This document shows positions 54,602-63,182 of a stretch of 64,000 nucleotides of DNA, piece by piece. The position numbers were made by a program, and so were the translations under genes. Origin of the DNA: Janthinobacterium lividum. GTDB taxonomy: Bacteria > Pseudomonadota > Gammaproteobacteria > Burkholderiales > Burkholderiaceae_D. The stretch covers positions 4,960,001-5,024,000 of the forward strand of contig NZ_CP075583.1 of NCBI RefSeq assembly GCF_023509035.1, in the 5' to 3' direction. The notes below the pieces were generated by a model. It worked only from the letters and a program-made list of their open reading frames with translations, was not told where the DNA came from and did not search any database. Each line of letters opens with the position of its first letter. The first letter of the stretch is position 1.

Positions 54602-55965
54602 GCTGCTGCTTCCTGCAAATCCGAGGTGTATTGAATGATTTTGTCTTCCGCCAGCAAAGTCTCGATCGTGATGGCGCCGAAAAAGGGCGCCAGCAAGGCG
54701 CGCGCCTGATCGGCCTGCGGCATGGCGCCCGGCGCCAGGCGCAGCGCGATGCCGCCATCGCCATGCTGGTGCACGCCGAACAGGGCGATGGCCAGCGGTT
54801 TCAAGGCATGCGTGATGTCGATATTGTTGATCCACTCGCCCTTGATCGTCTTGTAGCGCAAGGGGCTGCGGCCGGCCAGGCCCACCAGCACGGGACCGTG
54901 GGGGCCATGCGCCAGCGAGGCGTAATCGCCCGTGCGATAGCGCACAAGCGGAAGGCAAAAATTGAAGCCGCCCGTCACGGTGATTTCGCCGCGCGCCCCA
55001 TCCGGCACGGGCTGCCCGGCACTATCGAGGATTTCCACGTACAACCGGTGCTGCAGCAGCACGTGGCCAACCGCCTGTTCGTCGTAGACGGCGACCGGTC
55101 CCACTTCATTAAGCGAATAGATGTCGAGCACGGGGCAGCCGTAACGTTGTTCCAGGCGCGCGCGCATGCCGGGCAACAGCATCATCGAGACAGACAGCAG
55201 CGCGGCCGGCTTGTGCGTCATGGGCAGGGTCAGCAACTCGGCAAACGAGATGGGGTCGCCCGCGATCAGCTCGGGCGCCATGGCGTCCAGGTAGCGCGCG
55301 CGGTCGCCAGGGTTGCGCCAGTCGTCCGGATGCAGGTTGATCTTCGCCAGTCCCGATTCGTTCATCGTGGGTGTGACGGAAACGTAGGTGAAGCAGCGGC
55401 GCTGATGCCCCAGCAGCATGACGCCCACCTGCCCCGCGCCATGGCGCAGGGTGACGCCGAAGCGGCGCAGCGCACGCTTGTGGAAGGCCAGGTAACGCCC
55501 CGCCACCAGCGGGTGCGAAGCGATCAGCAGCGGATGGCCCGTGGTGCCCGTCGTCTGGAAATTGATCATGCGCGCCAGATCCACATCATCGGGTACGAAG
55601 GCGGCGATATCGTGCGCCAGTTCGGCGCGGCTGATGGGCGCCACGTCGGCAAGGCGGGCGGGCGGCGAACCGCAGGCGCGGTAATGCGGCACCGTGGCGT
55701 AGACCGTTTTGAGAAAATCCGCCAGCCAGGGCGGCGGCGCGGCATCGCTCCAGCCGATCGCCGCCTCCATGACTTCCTGCTCATAGGCGCGCAGCGCCGC
55801 CACTTCCCCGGCCTGCAGCTTGTTGCCGCTGCGGTTGCGATAAACGGGCGCCGCAGGATGGCTGCGCAGTTTTTCCAGCATGCGCGCGCCCGTTTGCGTC
55901 AGGGTGGGACAGTAGTCGCGGTCCGATTCCCAGGCGCCGCCAGGCAGATTGACGTCCACGCTCAT
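54598..55965 (-). CDS. PaaK/CapK-like adenylate-forming enzyme
   Basis: The 455-residue protein has the features of the phenylacetate-CoA ligase branch of AMP-forming synthetases. The phosphate loop is TTGTTGHP at 138-145, the acid motif Y283-SLNE in DIYSLNEVGP, VRYRTGDYAS at 341-350 and LAGRSPLRYKTIKGEWI at 363-379. The C-terminal small domain is short and ends EDKIIQYTSDLQEAAA. It should activate a carboxylate as an acyl-AMP; whether CoA is the acceptor is unknown. The ATG at 55965 overlaps the upstream gene by 4 nt. CapK-type proteins of this branch are also uncharacterised. Confidence 0.82.
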   Translation of the reverse strand: MSVDVNLPGGAWESDRDYCPTLTQTGARMLEKLRSHPAAPVYRNRSGNKLQAGEVAALRAYEQEVMEAAIGWSDAAPPPWLADFLKTVYATVPHYRACGSPPARLADVAPISRAELAHDIAAFVPDDVDLARMINFQTTGTTGHPLLIASHPLVAGRYLAFHKRALRRFGVTLRHGAGQVGVMLLGHQRRCFTYVSVTPTMNESGLAKINLHPDDWRNPGDRARYLDAMAPELIAGDPISFAELLTLPMTHKPAALLSVSMMLLPGMRARLEQRYGCPVLDIYSLNEVGPVAVYDEQAVGHVLLQHRLYVEILDSAGQPVPDGARGEITVTGGFNFCLPLVRYRTGDYASLAHGPHGPVLVGLAGRSPLRYKTIKGEWINNIDITHALKPLAIALFGVHQHGDGGIALRLAPGAMPQADQARALLAPFFGAITIETLLAEDKIIQYTSDLQEAAA

Positions 55966-56555
55966 TCGCGCGACCACTTGTCGGCCGATTCCTCGGCCGC
56001 CTTTTTCGCCAGCGCCTCGCGGATTTCCCGCGCGCGCTGTTCGGCCAGCCGGCTCGCTTCGAGCAGGCGCCGGCGCTCCGTACCGCTGATGGCGGACAAT
56101 CTGTCCGTGGCCTGCGCCACGCTTTCGTCGCGCGGCCGAAAGCCCAGGCGCGCCAGCACGATACGCGCCAGTTCCTCGCGCCGCTCGGGGTCTTGCGTAA
56201 ACTGGTGGGCGGGCGTGGCGGCGGCCAGTTCGCGCGCCGCCTCACCCAGCAACTGCAATAAATCGTACTGCGGCAATTGCTGCCCGGTAAACCAGTCGTC
56301 GGCAAGCAGCCAGCACAGGATCATGGCCAGCGCAAGGCGGTTGCGGTCCGCCTTCACTTGCGCGCCGATAAAACCCTGCAGTGACGAGGCCGGGGCGCGC
56401 GCGCCATGCAGCAGCAAAATGTCGTTGACCAGCGCGGCAACCGCCACGGCCTGCGCATTGGCGACGCCGGCGATACGGGGCTCGGCGAGGAATTCGACGG
56501 GCGTATCGGCCAGGCGGTGGGTCAGGGTTTCGAGGTGGGGACCGGGAGTGTGCAT
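55962..56555 (-). CDS. Hypothetical protein of the MoxR-VWA operon, 197 aa
   Basis: Not recognised. The product begins MHTPGPHLETLTHRLADTPV, is helical, and ends in a long charged helix likely to form a coiled coil (RRRLLEASRLAEQRAREIRE, ALAKKAAEESADKWSRE). A hydrophobic patch in the middle (LALAMILCWLLADDWF) may pack against a partner. The ATG at 56555 lies 1 nt after the VWA stop, and the gene's own stop overlaps the ligase start by 4 nt. Position suggests a structural partner of the VWA or ligase protein. Confidence 0.7.
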   Translation of the reverse strand: MHTPGPHLETLTHRLADTPVEFLAEPRIAGVANAQAVAVAALVNDILLLHGARAPASSLQGFIGAQVKADRNRLALAMILCWLLADDWFTGQQLPQYDLLQLLGEAARELAAATPAHQFTQDPERREELARIVLARLGFRPRDESVAQATDRLSAISGTERRRLLEASRLAEQRAREIREALAKKAAEESADKWSRE

Positions 56556-56556
56556 A

Positions 56557-58344
56557 TCATGATTGTATATAGTGGCGCCGGCTGAACGCCCGCGCAAAGT
56601 CCAGCAAGTCCTCGTAGCGGTCGACGGCGTGGATATCCCAGCCCTGTTCGCGGCGCGCGCGTTTCAGGTCTTCATAGGTTTTCTGCAGCCACTTGTTGGC
56701 CGCCGCGCCATCCCAGTCGCGCTCCAGGTTCAGGGCCATGGTGCCGCCCGCGCCGCCCTGGGCCAGCGCCTTGGCGGAAATATCCCAGCCGCTGTTGCCC
56801 AGTTCATCATTGTCGAACATGGTGGTGATGCCATCGTCGGAAATCATCAAAATGTGCGCGGGCCGCTCGCGCTTGCCCGCATAGGTCTTGCGCAAACAGT
56901 GGATGGGGAAGCAGGTGCCGCCGCCAAAAAAATCCGTCAGCACGCCCAGGATCATGTCTTCATCGCGCACGAAACCTGGCGTCTGCATCACCTCATTCTT
57001 GCCGCTCCACAGGGTCACCTGCACTTTCGCGCCAGCGCGCAGGGCGGACAAGGCGATGACGGCGCCAGCCAGGGTCAGGAACGAGGTGTGCGCCTGCGGG
57101 TTGGGCATGGAGCCGGAACTGTCCACGTACATGTCCAGGTCGACGGGCACGGCGTCGATGGCGCGCGCCGGTTCGCGGCCATACACGCGGCGCACCGTGG
57201 TCACACCCGGCACGGGGCGCGGCGACTGCATCACGGATTGCAGCCAGTCGATGTCTTCCAGCGGGTCGCCGATTTCCCATGCTTCCAGCCCTTCCATCTG
57301 CGGCTCCTGCGATTCGGGCGCGGGGCGGCTGGGAAACGCCACCAGGTGCGGCAAGGCCCGCTCGCGGTAGTAGCGGATGGCGATTTCATGGTCGCTCAGG
57401 TCCACGCCCGAGGCCTTTAAAATGTCGCCCAGCTCGAACGGTTCGCGCAACTGGCCGCCACCCGGTCTGGCCGGCGCCTCGGCTTGCGGCTCTTCGCCAT
57501 CGAGGCCGGAGATGCGCTTGTCGTGCACGGGATGGATGGCGCCGTCCTCCTCGTCATCCTCGATCTGCTGCGCGCCATACGTCTGGCAGCCGCGTGCCGC
57601 ATCGCGCGTGTCCTGCAGATAGCGGCTGGGGTCAAGACTGTGACCCAGGGCATCCGTGTCTTCCACCAGGTAAGGCAGCAGCAAGGTGGCGAAGCGGCCC
57701 GCCGCCAGCATCCAGTCGTTCGCATAGACGCGGATCAGGCGCGCACCCAGCCAGGCGTCCGTGTCCAGGCGCTCGTCGGCCTGGCCGCCACCCAGCTCGC
57801 CCTTGTCCAGTTGCCACAGGTTTTCATAGATGCGCATGTACAAGGTCCACACGCCGCCGCTGCCTTTGGCGTCAGCTTGCGCCGTGCGTCCCTGCTGCAG
57901 CTTGCGGTAGATGTCGGCCATGCGCAGATTCGCCTGGCGCTGCAAGCGGTCGTTGATGAACAGGTCCGTGTACAGGTTGGCCACCATCGGTGCGTGCTGT
58001 TCCAGGGTCGGCAAGGCGCGGCGCATGCGCGCCAGCAGGCGGAACTGGTCGCCGGCGCTGCCCGGCGCGAGGATGTGGTGGCCGATTTCATGCGCGAGCA
58101 CTTCCAGCGCATAGTCGTCCAGGCCCAGCTCCGTCACCAGCGGCAAATCCACCACGACGCTCTGGTCCAGCAAACGGATCATGGCGAAGCTGCCGGACAA
58201 ACCCTGCTTGCTGGCCTCGACGCGGCTGGCGCACAGGCTCGGGTCGCGCAAGCGCGTAAATTTGCTCCACACGGCCAGGGCCTCGGGCCAGGCGGCGCGC
58301 CAGGCGTCGATCAGCGCGGTGTCGGTGGTCTCGGTCTTTTTCAT
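56557..58344 (-). CDS. VWA-domain protein with zincin-like N-terminus (DUF2201-type)
   Basis: The 595-residue protein has two parts. The N-terminal metallopeptidase-like domain has H85-E-I-G-H89 (LEVLAHEIGHHILAPG) and NLYTDLFIND at 123-132, the pattern of the DUF2201 putative metallopeptidase group. An acidic linker follows (IEDDEEDGAI, about 261-270). The C-terminal VWA domain carries the MIDAS motif D408-S-S-G-S412 in DLDMYVDSSGSMPN, T477 in FFGGGTCFP and D503-D504 in LMISDDGITTMF. VWA proteins usually pair with MoxR ATPases; the ATPase gene lies upstream in the same operon. Protease activity is predicted, not shown. ATG 58344 overlaps the upstream stop by 4 nt. Confidence 0.88.
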   Translation of the reverse strand: MKKTETTDTALIDAWRAAWPEALAVWSKFTRLRDPSLCASRVEASKQGLSGSFAMIRLLDQSVVVDLPLVTELGLDDYALEVLAHEIGHHILAPGSAGDQFRLLARMRRALPTLEQHAPMVANLYTDLFINDRLQRQANLRMADIYRKLQQGRTAQADAKGSGGVWTLYMRIYENLWQLDKGELGGGQADERLDTDAWLGARLIRVYANDWMLAAGRFATLLLPYLVEDTDALGHSLDPSRYLQDTRDAARGCQTYGAQQIEDDEEDGAIHPVHDKRISGLDGEEPQAEAPARPGGGQLREPFELGDILKASGVDLSDHEIAIRYYRERALPHLVAFPSRPAPESQEPQMEGLEAWEIGDPLEDIDWLQSVMQSPRPVPGVTTVRRVYGREPARAIDAVPVDLDMYVDSSGSMPNPQAHTSFLTLAGAVIALSALRAGAKVQVTLWSGKNEVMQTPGFVRDEDMILGVLTDFFGGGTCFPIHCLRKTYAGKRERPAHILMISDDGITTMFDNDELGNSGWDISAKALAQGGAGGTMALNLERDWDGAAANKWLQKTYEDLKRARREQGWDIHAVDRYEDLLDFARAFSRRHYIQS

Positions 58345-59318
58345 GCGAGCGGCAGCAGGCGGATCGCGTGCGTCCAGGGCGACGTGATGGCAAGCGTGTG
58401 CGCATTGGCGGCAAGGGCGATGTCGCCGGCCGGCACATCGACCGCGATGCTGCGCGCGCCGATATGCACGGTCGCCCCATCGAGGCGCACGGACGATGGC
58501 AGCTCGTTTGGCGCCTGCTCGAACTCTTGCGCCGTGGCGCTGTGCAGCACTGCGCCATAGGCGTCGGCCACCAGCAGGTAGTGGCGTTCGGCGCTGCGTA
58601 CCGCAAAGCCGCAGCCGTCTGCCGTGGCACGTACCTGCGGCGGCGTGCCGAAATCGCCACCGAGGCCGCTGAAGCTGCCGAACTCCCTGCCATCGGCATT
58701 GCCGCGCCAGGGATTCGCCAGCAACTGCGCATGCACCTGCGGCCATTGCGCGCCCGGCTCGCCAAAGGCGGCCAGCGCCAGCGCTTGCGGCAAGGTATCG
58801 GCGGCGGCCAGCGCGCCCAGTCGGAAATGCGCGACGCCGGCGCGCCAGGCCAGCACCTGGCCTACGGCGCGCAGCTGCGCGATGCTGTCGACTTGCGGCG
58901 CCACGGCGGCCATCCCGGTCTGCCACTGCGCGGGACGCGCTCCCGCCACAGCGCAAAGGTGGATGGCGGCGTTGCTCAGCATGCCCAGCACCTCGATGGG
59001 GGCCGTCGCCAGCAGCGGCGCAAACGATGGCGCCAGTTCGCGCCAGACGCTATTGAGGAAGGGATTTTTCGCCGCCGGACCGGCCAGGCCATGGCCCACC
59101 AGTTCCAGGGCCATGTCGTAGGCGGCCAGGGTGACGCCGCCCGCGCGCTCGGGCGCAGCGGCGGCCACGGCCACCACCAGCGGATCGACGCCATCGTGCA
59201 AAAAGGCGCCAAAGGCGGCCATGTCGAGCGCGGGAAAGCGCCGGCGCGCTTCCACAGCGCGCGCATTGAACTGGGCGCGGCCGCTGGCAAGTATCGAGGC
59301 AAAGGCAGGAGAGATCAT
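58341..59318 (-). CDS. Hypothetical protein of the MoxR-VWA operon, 325 aa
   Basis: Not recognised. An alanine-rich helical N-terminal two-thirds (PALDMAAFGAFLHDGVDPLV, GVTLAAYDMALELVGHGLAG, LLATAPIEVLGMLSNAAIHL) is followed by a strand-rich end (DGATVHIGARSIAVDVPAGD). It has no transmembrane helix I would call and no catalytic motif. GAGGAG stands 5 nt before ATG 59318; a GTG one codon earlier is less likely. The gene is 9 nt after the 157-residue gene and overlaps the VWA gene by 4 nt. It probably works as an adaptor, analogous in place (not sequence) to other MoxR operon partners. Confidence 0.72.
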   Translation of the reverse strand: MISPAFASILASGRAQFNARAVEARRRFPALDMAAFGAFLHDGVDPLVVAVAAAAPERAGGVTLAAYDMALELVGHGLAGPAAKNPFLNSVWRELAPSFAPLLATAPIEVLGMLSNAAIHLCAVAGARPAQWQTGMAAVAPQVDSIAQLRAVGQVLAWRAGVAHFRLGALAAADTLPQALALAAFGEPGAQWPQVHAQLLANPWRGNADGREFGSFSGLGGDFGTPPQVRATADGCGFAVRSAERHYLLVADAYGAVLHSATAQEFEQAPNELPSSVRLDGATVHIGARSIAVDVPAGDIALAANAHTLAITSPWTHAIRLLPLA

Positions 59319-59327
59319 CACCGCTCC

Positions 59328-59801
59328 TCAATCGCTGTGCGAGAAGTGCAGCAGATAGCGTTCATCCCCCAATTCGAACGCGATCTCGTCCCAGTGGATG
59401 GCGTACCAGAAACCGGAGGGCGGCCTCATCGTCACTGCGTGCAGGGAAAACCCGCCCAGCGCGTCGTCGAGCGACTCCAGGAACGCAGCCACCAGTTGCG
59501 TGCGAAAGCGCCCGGGTGGCGCCGCCTGCATGTGCTGCGACGAGAAAAACCAGCGCTGGCACGCTTGCTCCAGGGGCGCGCGCCCGCACGGCGCCGCATC
59601 GACTTGCCACAGGGCTGCCGGCAAGTCGCGTCCAGGTTCGATGACGTGCAAGGCATAATCTTCGACGCGCAAGCCCAGCGCCGTGGCGAGGTCCGGCGCG
59701 TCGGGCAGGCGCTGCAACTCGTAGCTCGCGCACAGGTCGCTCGCCTCGCCATTGAGTATGGCCAGCGCTTCCAGGAAGCCTTGACAATGCAGGACGCTCA
59801 T
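59328..59801 (-). CDS. Hypothetical protein of the MoxR-VWA operon, 157 aa
   Basis: Not recognised. Product begins MSVLHCQGFLEALAILNGEA; it has an alternating helix/strand plan with conserved-looking aromatic end (PSGFWYAIHWDEIAFELGDE, RYLLHFSHSD). No signal peptide. Its ATG overlaps the MoxR stop by 4 nt, so it is translationally coupled to the ATPase. I can say no more about function than that it is a partner of the operon. Confidence 0.7.
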   Translation of the reverse strand: MSVLHCQGFLEALAILNGEASDLCASYELQRLPDAPDLATALGLRVEDYALHVIEPGRDLPAALWQVDAAPCGRAPLEQACQRWFFSSQHMQAAPPGRFRTQLVAAFLESLDDALGGFSLHAVTMRPPSGFWYAIHWDEIAFELGDERYLLHFSHSD

Positions 59802-61375
59802 TGCGAACGCAGCCAGCTGCGGTAATTCGTATAGCGCTGATGCAGGTATTTGAGCTTGAGCAGGTCGTCGTACAGGGGGCCATACAGCTTGCGCCCTTTG
59901 GTGCGTTCGCCGATCAGCTTTTCGATGCGGTTCAGGCGCGCCAGGGTATCGCGCTCGCTGACGCCATCGAGGCCCAGGTCGAATTCGGCCGACAGTACGC
60001 CGACAGGATCATCTCGGTCCAGGTCCAGGCGGTTGAATTCATCGTTCGACAAATCGAACAAACGGCGCAGCCAACCCAGCCTGTCGCTGCGGTAGGCGGC
60101 GTTTTCCGGCAGCGCGAAAAAGGGTGCGTCCGGGTCCGGCTGCAGCTTGTTATGCAGGACGAACGGCAGCACCTGGCGCAAGTCTTCCAGTTCCACCTCG
60201 CCGTTGCCGCGGAAGTAGGCCATGGCCTTGGCGTAGATCAGCAGCGCCATCAGGGTGCGCACGGAGATGCCGTTGAGGGTCTGGCAACCCAGGTCCTTCA
60301 GGCGGTCGCGCCCATTGTCGGCTGCCTGCGCGGCGCCACGGTCGGCACCGGCCAGGCGGGCCGTATCCTTGGTCATGTATTCGAACTGGCCACCGGCCGT
60401 CTCGAACAGCTCGAACTGGCTGGCGAAGAATTCCAGGCGGCGCCGCACGGCGTCGGGTATGCCCACCTGGCGGATCGCCTCGCCGATCTGGTCCACCTCC
60501 CCTTCCGTGAAGATGATCTCGGGCGGCACCAGCTCTTCGGGACGCACGTTTTCTTCCACGCGCAGCAGCAGTTCGTTCAGGAAGCGCGGATTGAAGGCCA
60601 GCGCCTGCACCGTCACATCGACCCGGTCGCGCAGCGCTTCGATCACCTGATACGTGCCGCCGCCCTGGTCATCGTTGGCCGTCAGATACCAGGCCGCTTC
60701 AGGGCATTCGTAAATATGGTTCAGCACTTCCGCGTAATTGTCGCCCATGACGGTGAGCAGCGCGCTTTGCGTGCGCGTGGGGATGCGGTTGTATTCATCG
60801 ACGATTTTCACGCGCATGCCCAGCCAGGCGCGCCAGGCGATGCGGATCTCGTCCATGCTTTGCGCGTTCACCAGGTCGGCCGGCAGCGGATTGCCGAGCA
60901 AGTCGGCCACCGTCATCTGCGGGTGGCCATGCTGCATGGCGCGTTTGACTTCCTTGACGGTCGAACCGGCCAGCACCCCCATCAGCAGGGCGCTGGCCGT
61001 CTTGCCCCGCCCCGGGCCGCCGACAAACAGGCATTTTCGGCGCGTGGCAAACGTCAGCAAGGGAAGCAAAATAAAACTGGAATAGCTTTGCGCCGACGGC
61101 AAATTCAGGGTGCGCCGGCTGTCGCCAACGGAATACGTCTGCGACGGGCCATCGTTGTATTCGATGTCGTAATGGGGGCTGATGATGGCGTGATTGACGA
61201 TCCAGAAATAGGCCTGGCGCAGCTTTTCATCGAAAGGCCGCGCTGCCGCCTCGCCTTCTGCTCCCAGCGCGATGGGTCCCTGGTACAAGTCCGCCACGTC
61301 GAACTGCCGCGCGGCAGGCGCCGCTTTGGGCTTTGTAGGTGCTTGGGACAGGCGCTGGAAGAGGTTGAAAGCCAT
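59798..61375 (-). CDS. MoxR-type AAA+ ATPase
   Basis: First gene of the seven-gene operon. The 525-residue protein has an N-terminal extension of about 100 residues, Walker A GGPGRGKT at 119-126, Walker B VKIVDEYNR at 189-197 (D193, E194), a sensor asparagine in WYLTANDDQGG (N234) and arginines in EALRDRVDV (249-251). A C-terminal helical part of about 250 residues is longer than in standard MoxR (about 330 in total). MoxR ATPases remodel or load partner proteins, often through a VWA protein. The ATG at 61375 was chosen over a TTG at 61381; its ribosome-binding site is weak. The 248-bp upstream gap is AT-rich near the gene and should hold the operon promoter. Confidence 0.9.
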   Translation of the reverse strand: MAFNLFQRLSQAPTKPKAAPAARQFDVADLYQGPIALGAEGEAAARPFDEKLRQAYFWIVNHAIISPHYDIEYNDGPSQTYSVGDSRRTLNLPSAQSYSSFILLPLLTFATRRKCLFVGGPGRGKTASALLMGVLAGSTVKEVKRAMQHGHPQMTVADLLGNPLPADLVNAQSMDEIRIAWRAWLGMRVKIVDEYNRIPTRTQSALLTVMGDNYAEVLNHIYECPEAAWYLTANDDQGGGTYQVIEALRDRVDVTVQALAFNPRFLNELLLRVEENVRPEELVPPEIIFTEGEVDQIGEAIRQVGIPDAVRRRLEFFASQFELFETAGGQFEYMTKDTARLAGADRGAAQAADNGRDRLKDLGCQTLNGISVRTLMALLIYAKAMAYFRGNGEVELEDLRQVLPFVLHNKLQPDPDAPFFALPENAAYRSDRLGWLRRLFDLSNDEFNRLDLDRDDPVGVLSAEFDLGLDGVSERDTLARLNRIEKLIGERTKGRKLYGPLYDDLLKLKYLHQRYTNYRSWLRSQ

Positions 61376-61623
61376 GGACAATTTTCAGAAAATCAGTAAT
61401 TTCAAACCCAGCCATTTGCTGGGGTCACGTAAGTAAAATTATTACATAAAGTACCAGCTAGCATTGTTCAGTTCGCCAGCTGCGCGCGCCGGCGCACCTG
61501 CCTGCCGCTGGCGATCATAATAGCGCGCTGCTCCTTTACATGCATATCCGAAAATGGCCGCTGGCCGACCCGTTCCAGGCCCAGTTGCTGCGTGAGCTAC
61601 ACGCCGCCGGCCAGCCCGGCAAC
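61376..61623. other. Intergenic region between MoxR operon and GST gene
   Basis: 248 bp. The side next to the MoxR gene is AT-rich (TTATGTAATAATTTTACTTA on the minus strand) and is the probable promoter region; a CCAGC/GCTGG stem sits at about 61409-61423. The other side has coding-like GC content, but no convincing gene: short frames on both strands lack starts, family features or both. It may contain the 3' debris of a lost gene. Confidence 0.4.
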
Positions 61624-62229
61624 TCAGCCCGCCATCGGCGTGGCCAGAAACACCGGCTGCCGCTCGGCCAGCGCCGTCAGCGCGGCCACGGCCGGATAGT
61701 CGCTGTCCGCCATCACGTCGGGCACCAATTGTTGCGCAAAACTCCAGGCCACTGCGATGGTGATGCCGGCAACACTCAAACAGTCCGGCGTCTCTTCGCG
61801 CAACGATGCCTCCAACTGCCTCCAGGCCCCATGCAACTGCAGCTGGACCCGGTCCAGCCAAGGCTGGTGCTGTTTTTCCTGTGGGCGCAAGCGCCGCTCA
61901 TAAACGATTTGCACGGCTTTGTCGCAGGCTGCCAAAGCATAGCTGGTCTGGCACAGCGCGCGCAGGCGGGCCGGACCCGGTTCCTGCCTGATGCGGGGAG
62001 CATGCGCGACCAGTTCTTCCAGATACGCCAGGATCAGGCTCGACTCCATCAGCACCTGGCCATCGTCGGTGACCAGGGTCGGCACTTTGACGGCAGGGTT
62101 GATGCTTTGTACCTTGTCGAAATCGGAAAACACCGACAGAGGCCGGTGTTCATGCTCCAGGCCCAGCACTTTCATACCAATGGCAACGCGCCGGACGTAG
62201 GGCGAATCGAGCATTCCGATCAATATCAT
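61624..62229 (-). CDS. Glutathione S-transferase
   Basis: The 201-residue protein has the thioredoxin-like N-terminal domain MILIGMLDSPYVRRVAIGMK with the glutathione-site motifs VKVPTLVTDDGQVLMESSLI (cis-Pro and ES pair). A helical C-terminal domain follows (VAGITIAVAWSFAQQLVPDV). It conjugates or reduces electrophiles with glutathione. Its ATG overlaps the stop of the alpha/beta-hydrolase gene by 4 nt, so the two are coupled. The pair is probably a small detoxification operon under the divergent LysR gene. Confidence 0.9.
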   Translation of the reverse strand: MILIGMLDSPYVRRVAIGMKVLGLEHEHRPLSVFSDFDKVQSINPAVKVPTLVTDDGQVLMESSLILAYLEELVAHAPRIRQEPGPARLRALCQTSYALAACDKAVQIVYERRLRPQEKQHQPWLDRVQLQLHGAWRQLEASLREETPDCLSVAGITIAVAWSFAQQLVPDVMADSDYPAVAALTALAERQPVFLATPMAG

Positions 62230-63083
62230 GGTCTATTCCTCTCTGTGTGATGTACAAACGCGATGACTTGTGCAGCGACGGGCAATGGCGCGTCTTCCAT
62301 CAGGAAGTGCCCGGCCTTGTCAAACAGATGCAAGCTGGCGCCAGAAATATCGCGCTGCAGCCGATGGGCATAGGCCACCGGCTGCCACTCGTCCTGCCGA
62401 CCCCATAATATCTGCACCGGCATCTTCAAGTATGGTAATTTTTCGGCAAAGTCCATGGTGTAGCAGCCGTTATAGCGCGCAACCTGATGCTGATAGAACG
62501 AGGGCTGGCCCACCACGCCGCACAGCGGCTCAAGGTAAGACCGCAGAAGCTCGCCCTGCATCCTGTCCTTGTGAAAAACGGCCATGCCGAGCTCGCGCGC
62601 CATCGTGCTGCGATGCTCGCTGGCCGGCATCAAAGCACACCCGGCGAATTCATCGCGCATATGCTTCCAGGTGGGCGATGGCCAGGAATCGTAGCTGGGC
62701 GCGTCGGCGATGCTCAAGCTGCGCAGGCGCGCCGCGTGGCCGAACGCCAGGCGCAGCGCAATGGCGCCGCCGATATCGTGGCCGAACAAATGGGTGGTGG
62801 GCAGTTGCCAGTGGTCGAGCAAGGCCGCCAGCAAGGTCATTTGCGCCGCCACCGAGGTATCGGCCTCAACGGGTCGCTCCGACCGTCCGAAGCCCAGCAA
62901 GTCATACAGGTGCACGTGGAAACCGGCATCAACGAACAGCGGCACCAGTTCGCGCCAGATAATGCTGTGCGCCGGCGTGCCATGCACCAGCACCAGCGGC
63001 GTGCCTGCGCCATGGATGCCGGTGGCGATACGGTGGCCGTGGATCAAGGCGTGGCCATTCAACAGCGGTTCTTGATACGTCAT
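62226..63083 (-). CDS. Alpha/beta hydrolase with Asp nucleophile (epoxide hydrolase/dehalogenase-like)
   Basis: The 285-residue protein has the oxyanion motif HGTP at 34-37, DLLGFGRSERP at 61-71, and the nucleophile elbow G-H-D103-I-G-G in HLFGHDIGGAIALRLA. Aspartate rather than serine as nucleophile marks epoxide hydrolases and haloalkane or fluoroacetate dehalogenases. The acid residue lies in ILWGRQDEWQP and the histidine in DKAGHFLMED. No signal peptide. It is coupled to the GST gene, so an electrophilic or halogenated substrate is plausible; the exact one is unknown. Confidence 0.85.
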   Translation of the reverse strand: MTYQEPLLNGHALIHGHRIATGIHGAGTPLVLVHGTPAHSIIWRELVPLFVDAGFHVHLYDLLGFGRSERPVEADTSVAAQMTLLAALLDHWQLPTTHLFGHDIGGAIALRLAFGHAARLRSLSIADAPSYDSWPSPTWKHMRDEFAGCALMPASEHRSTMARELGMAVFHKDRMQGELLRSYLEPLCGVVGQPSFYQHQVARYNGCYTMDFAEKLPYLKMPVQILWGRQDEWQPVAYAHRLQRDISGASLHLFDKAGHFLMEDAPLPVAAQVIAFVHHTERNRP

Positions 63084-63182
63084 CAGATGTCCTTTTGTTT
63101 GCAGAACCTGCAGGCTAAGGCTAGACTCAGCATGACGCCAGTGACATTCTCTTGAACTTTAATCCAACTTTTGTCATAACCC

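Noticed and set aside
54601..54958. N-terminal extension of the NadR frame into the ligase gene
   Set aside because: The extra residues are the ligase gene read in another frame; the ATG at 54601 gives the exact NadR start and a 4-nt overlap.
61540..62250. A 236-codon plus-strand frame opposite the GST gene
   Set aside because: Most of it is antisense to the GST; its first 28 codons look coding-like but have no family match or ribosome-binding site.
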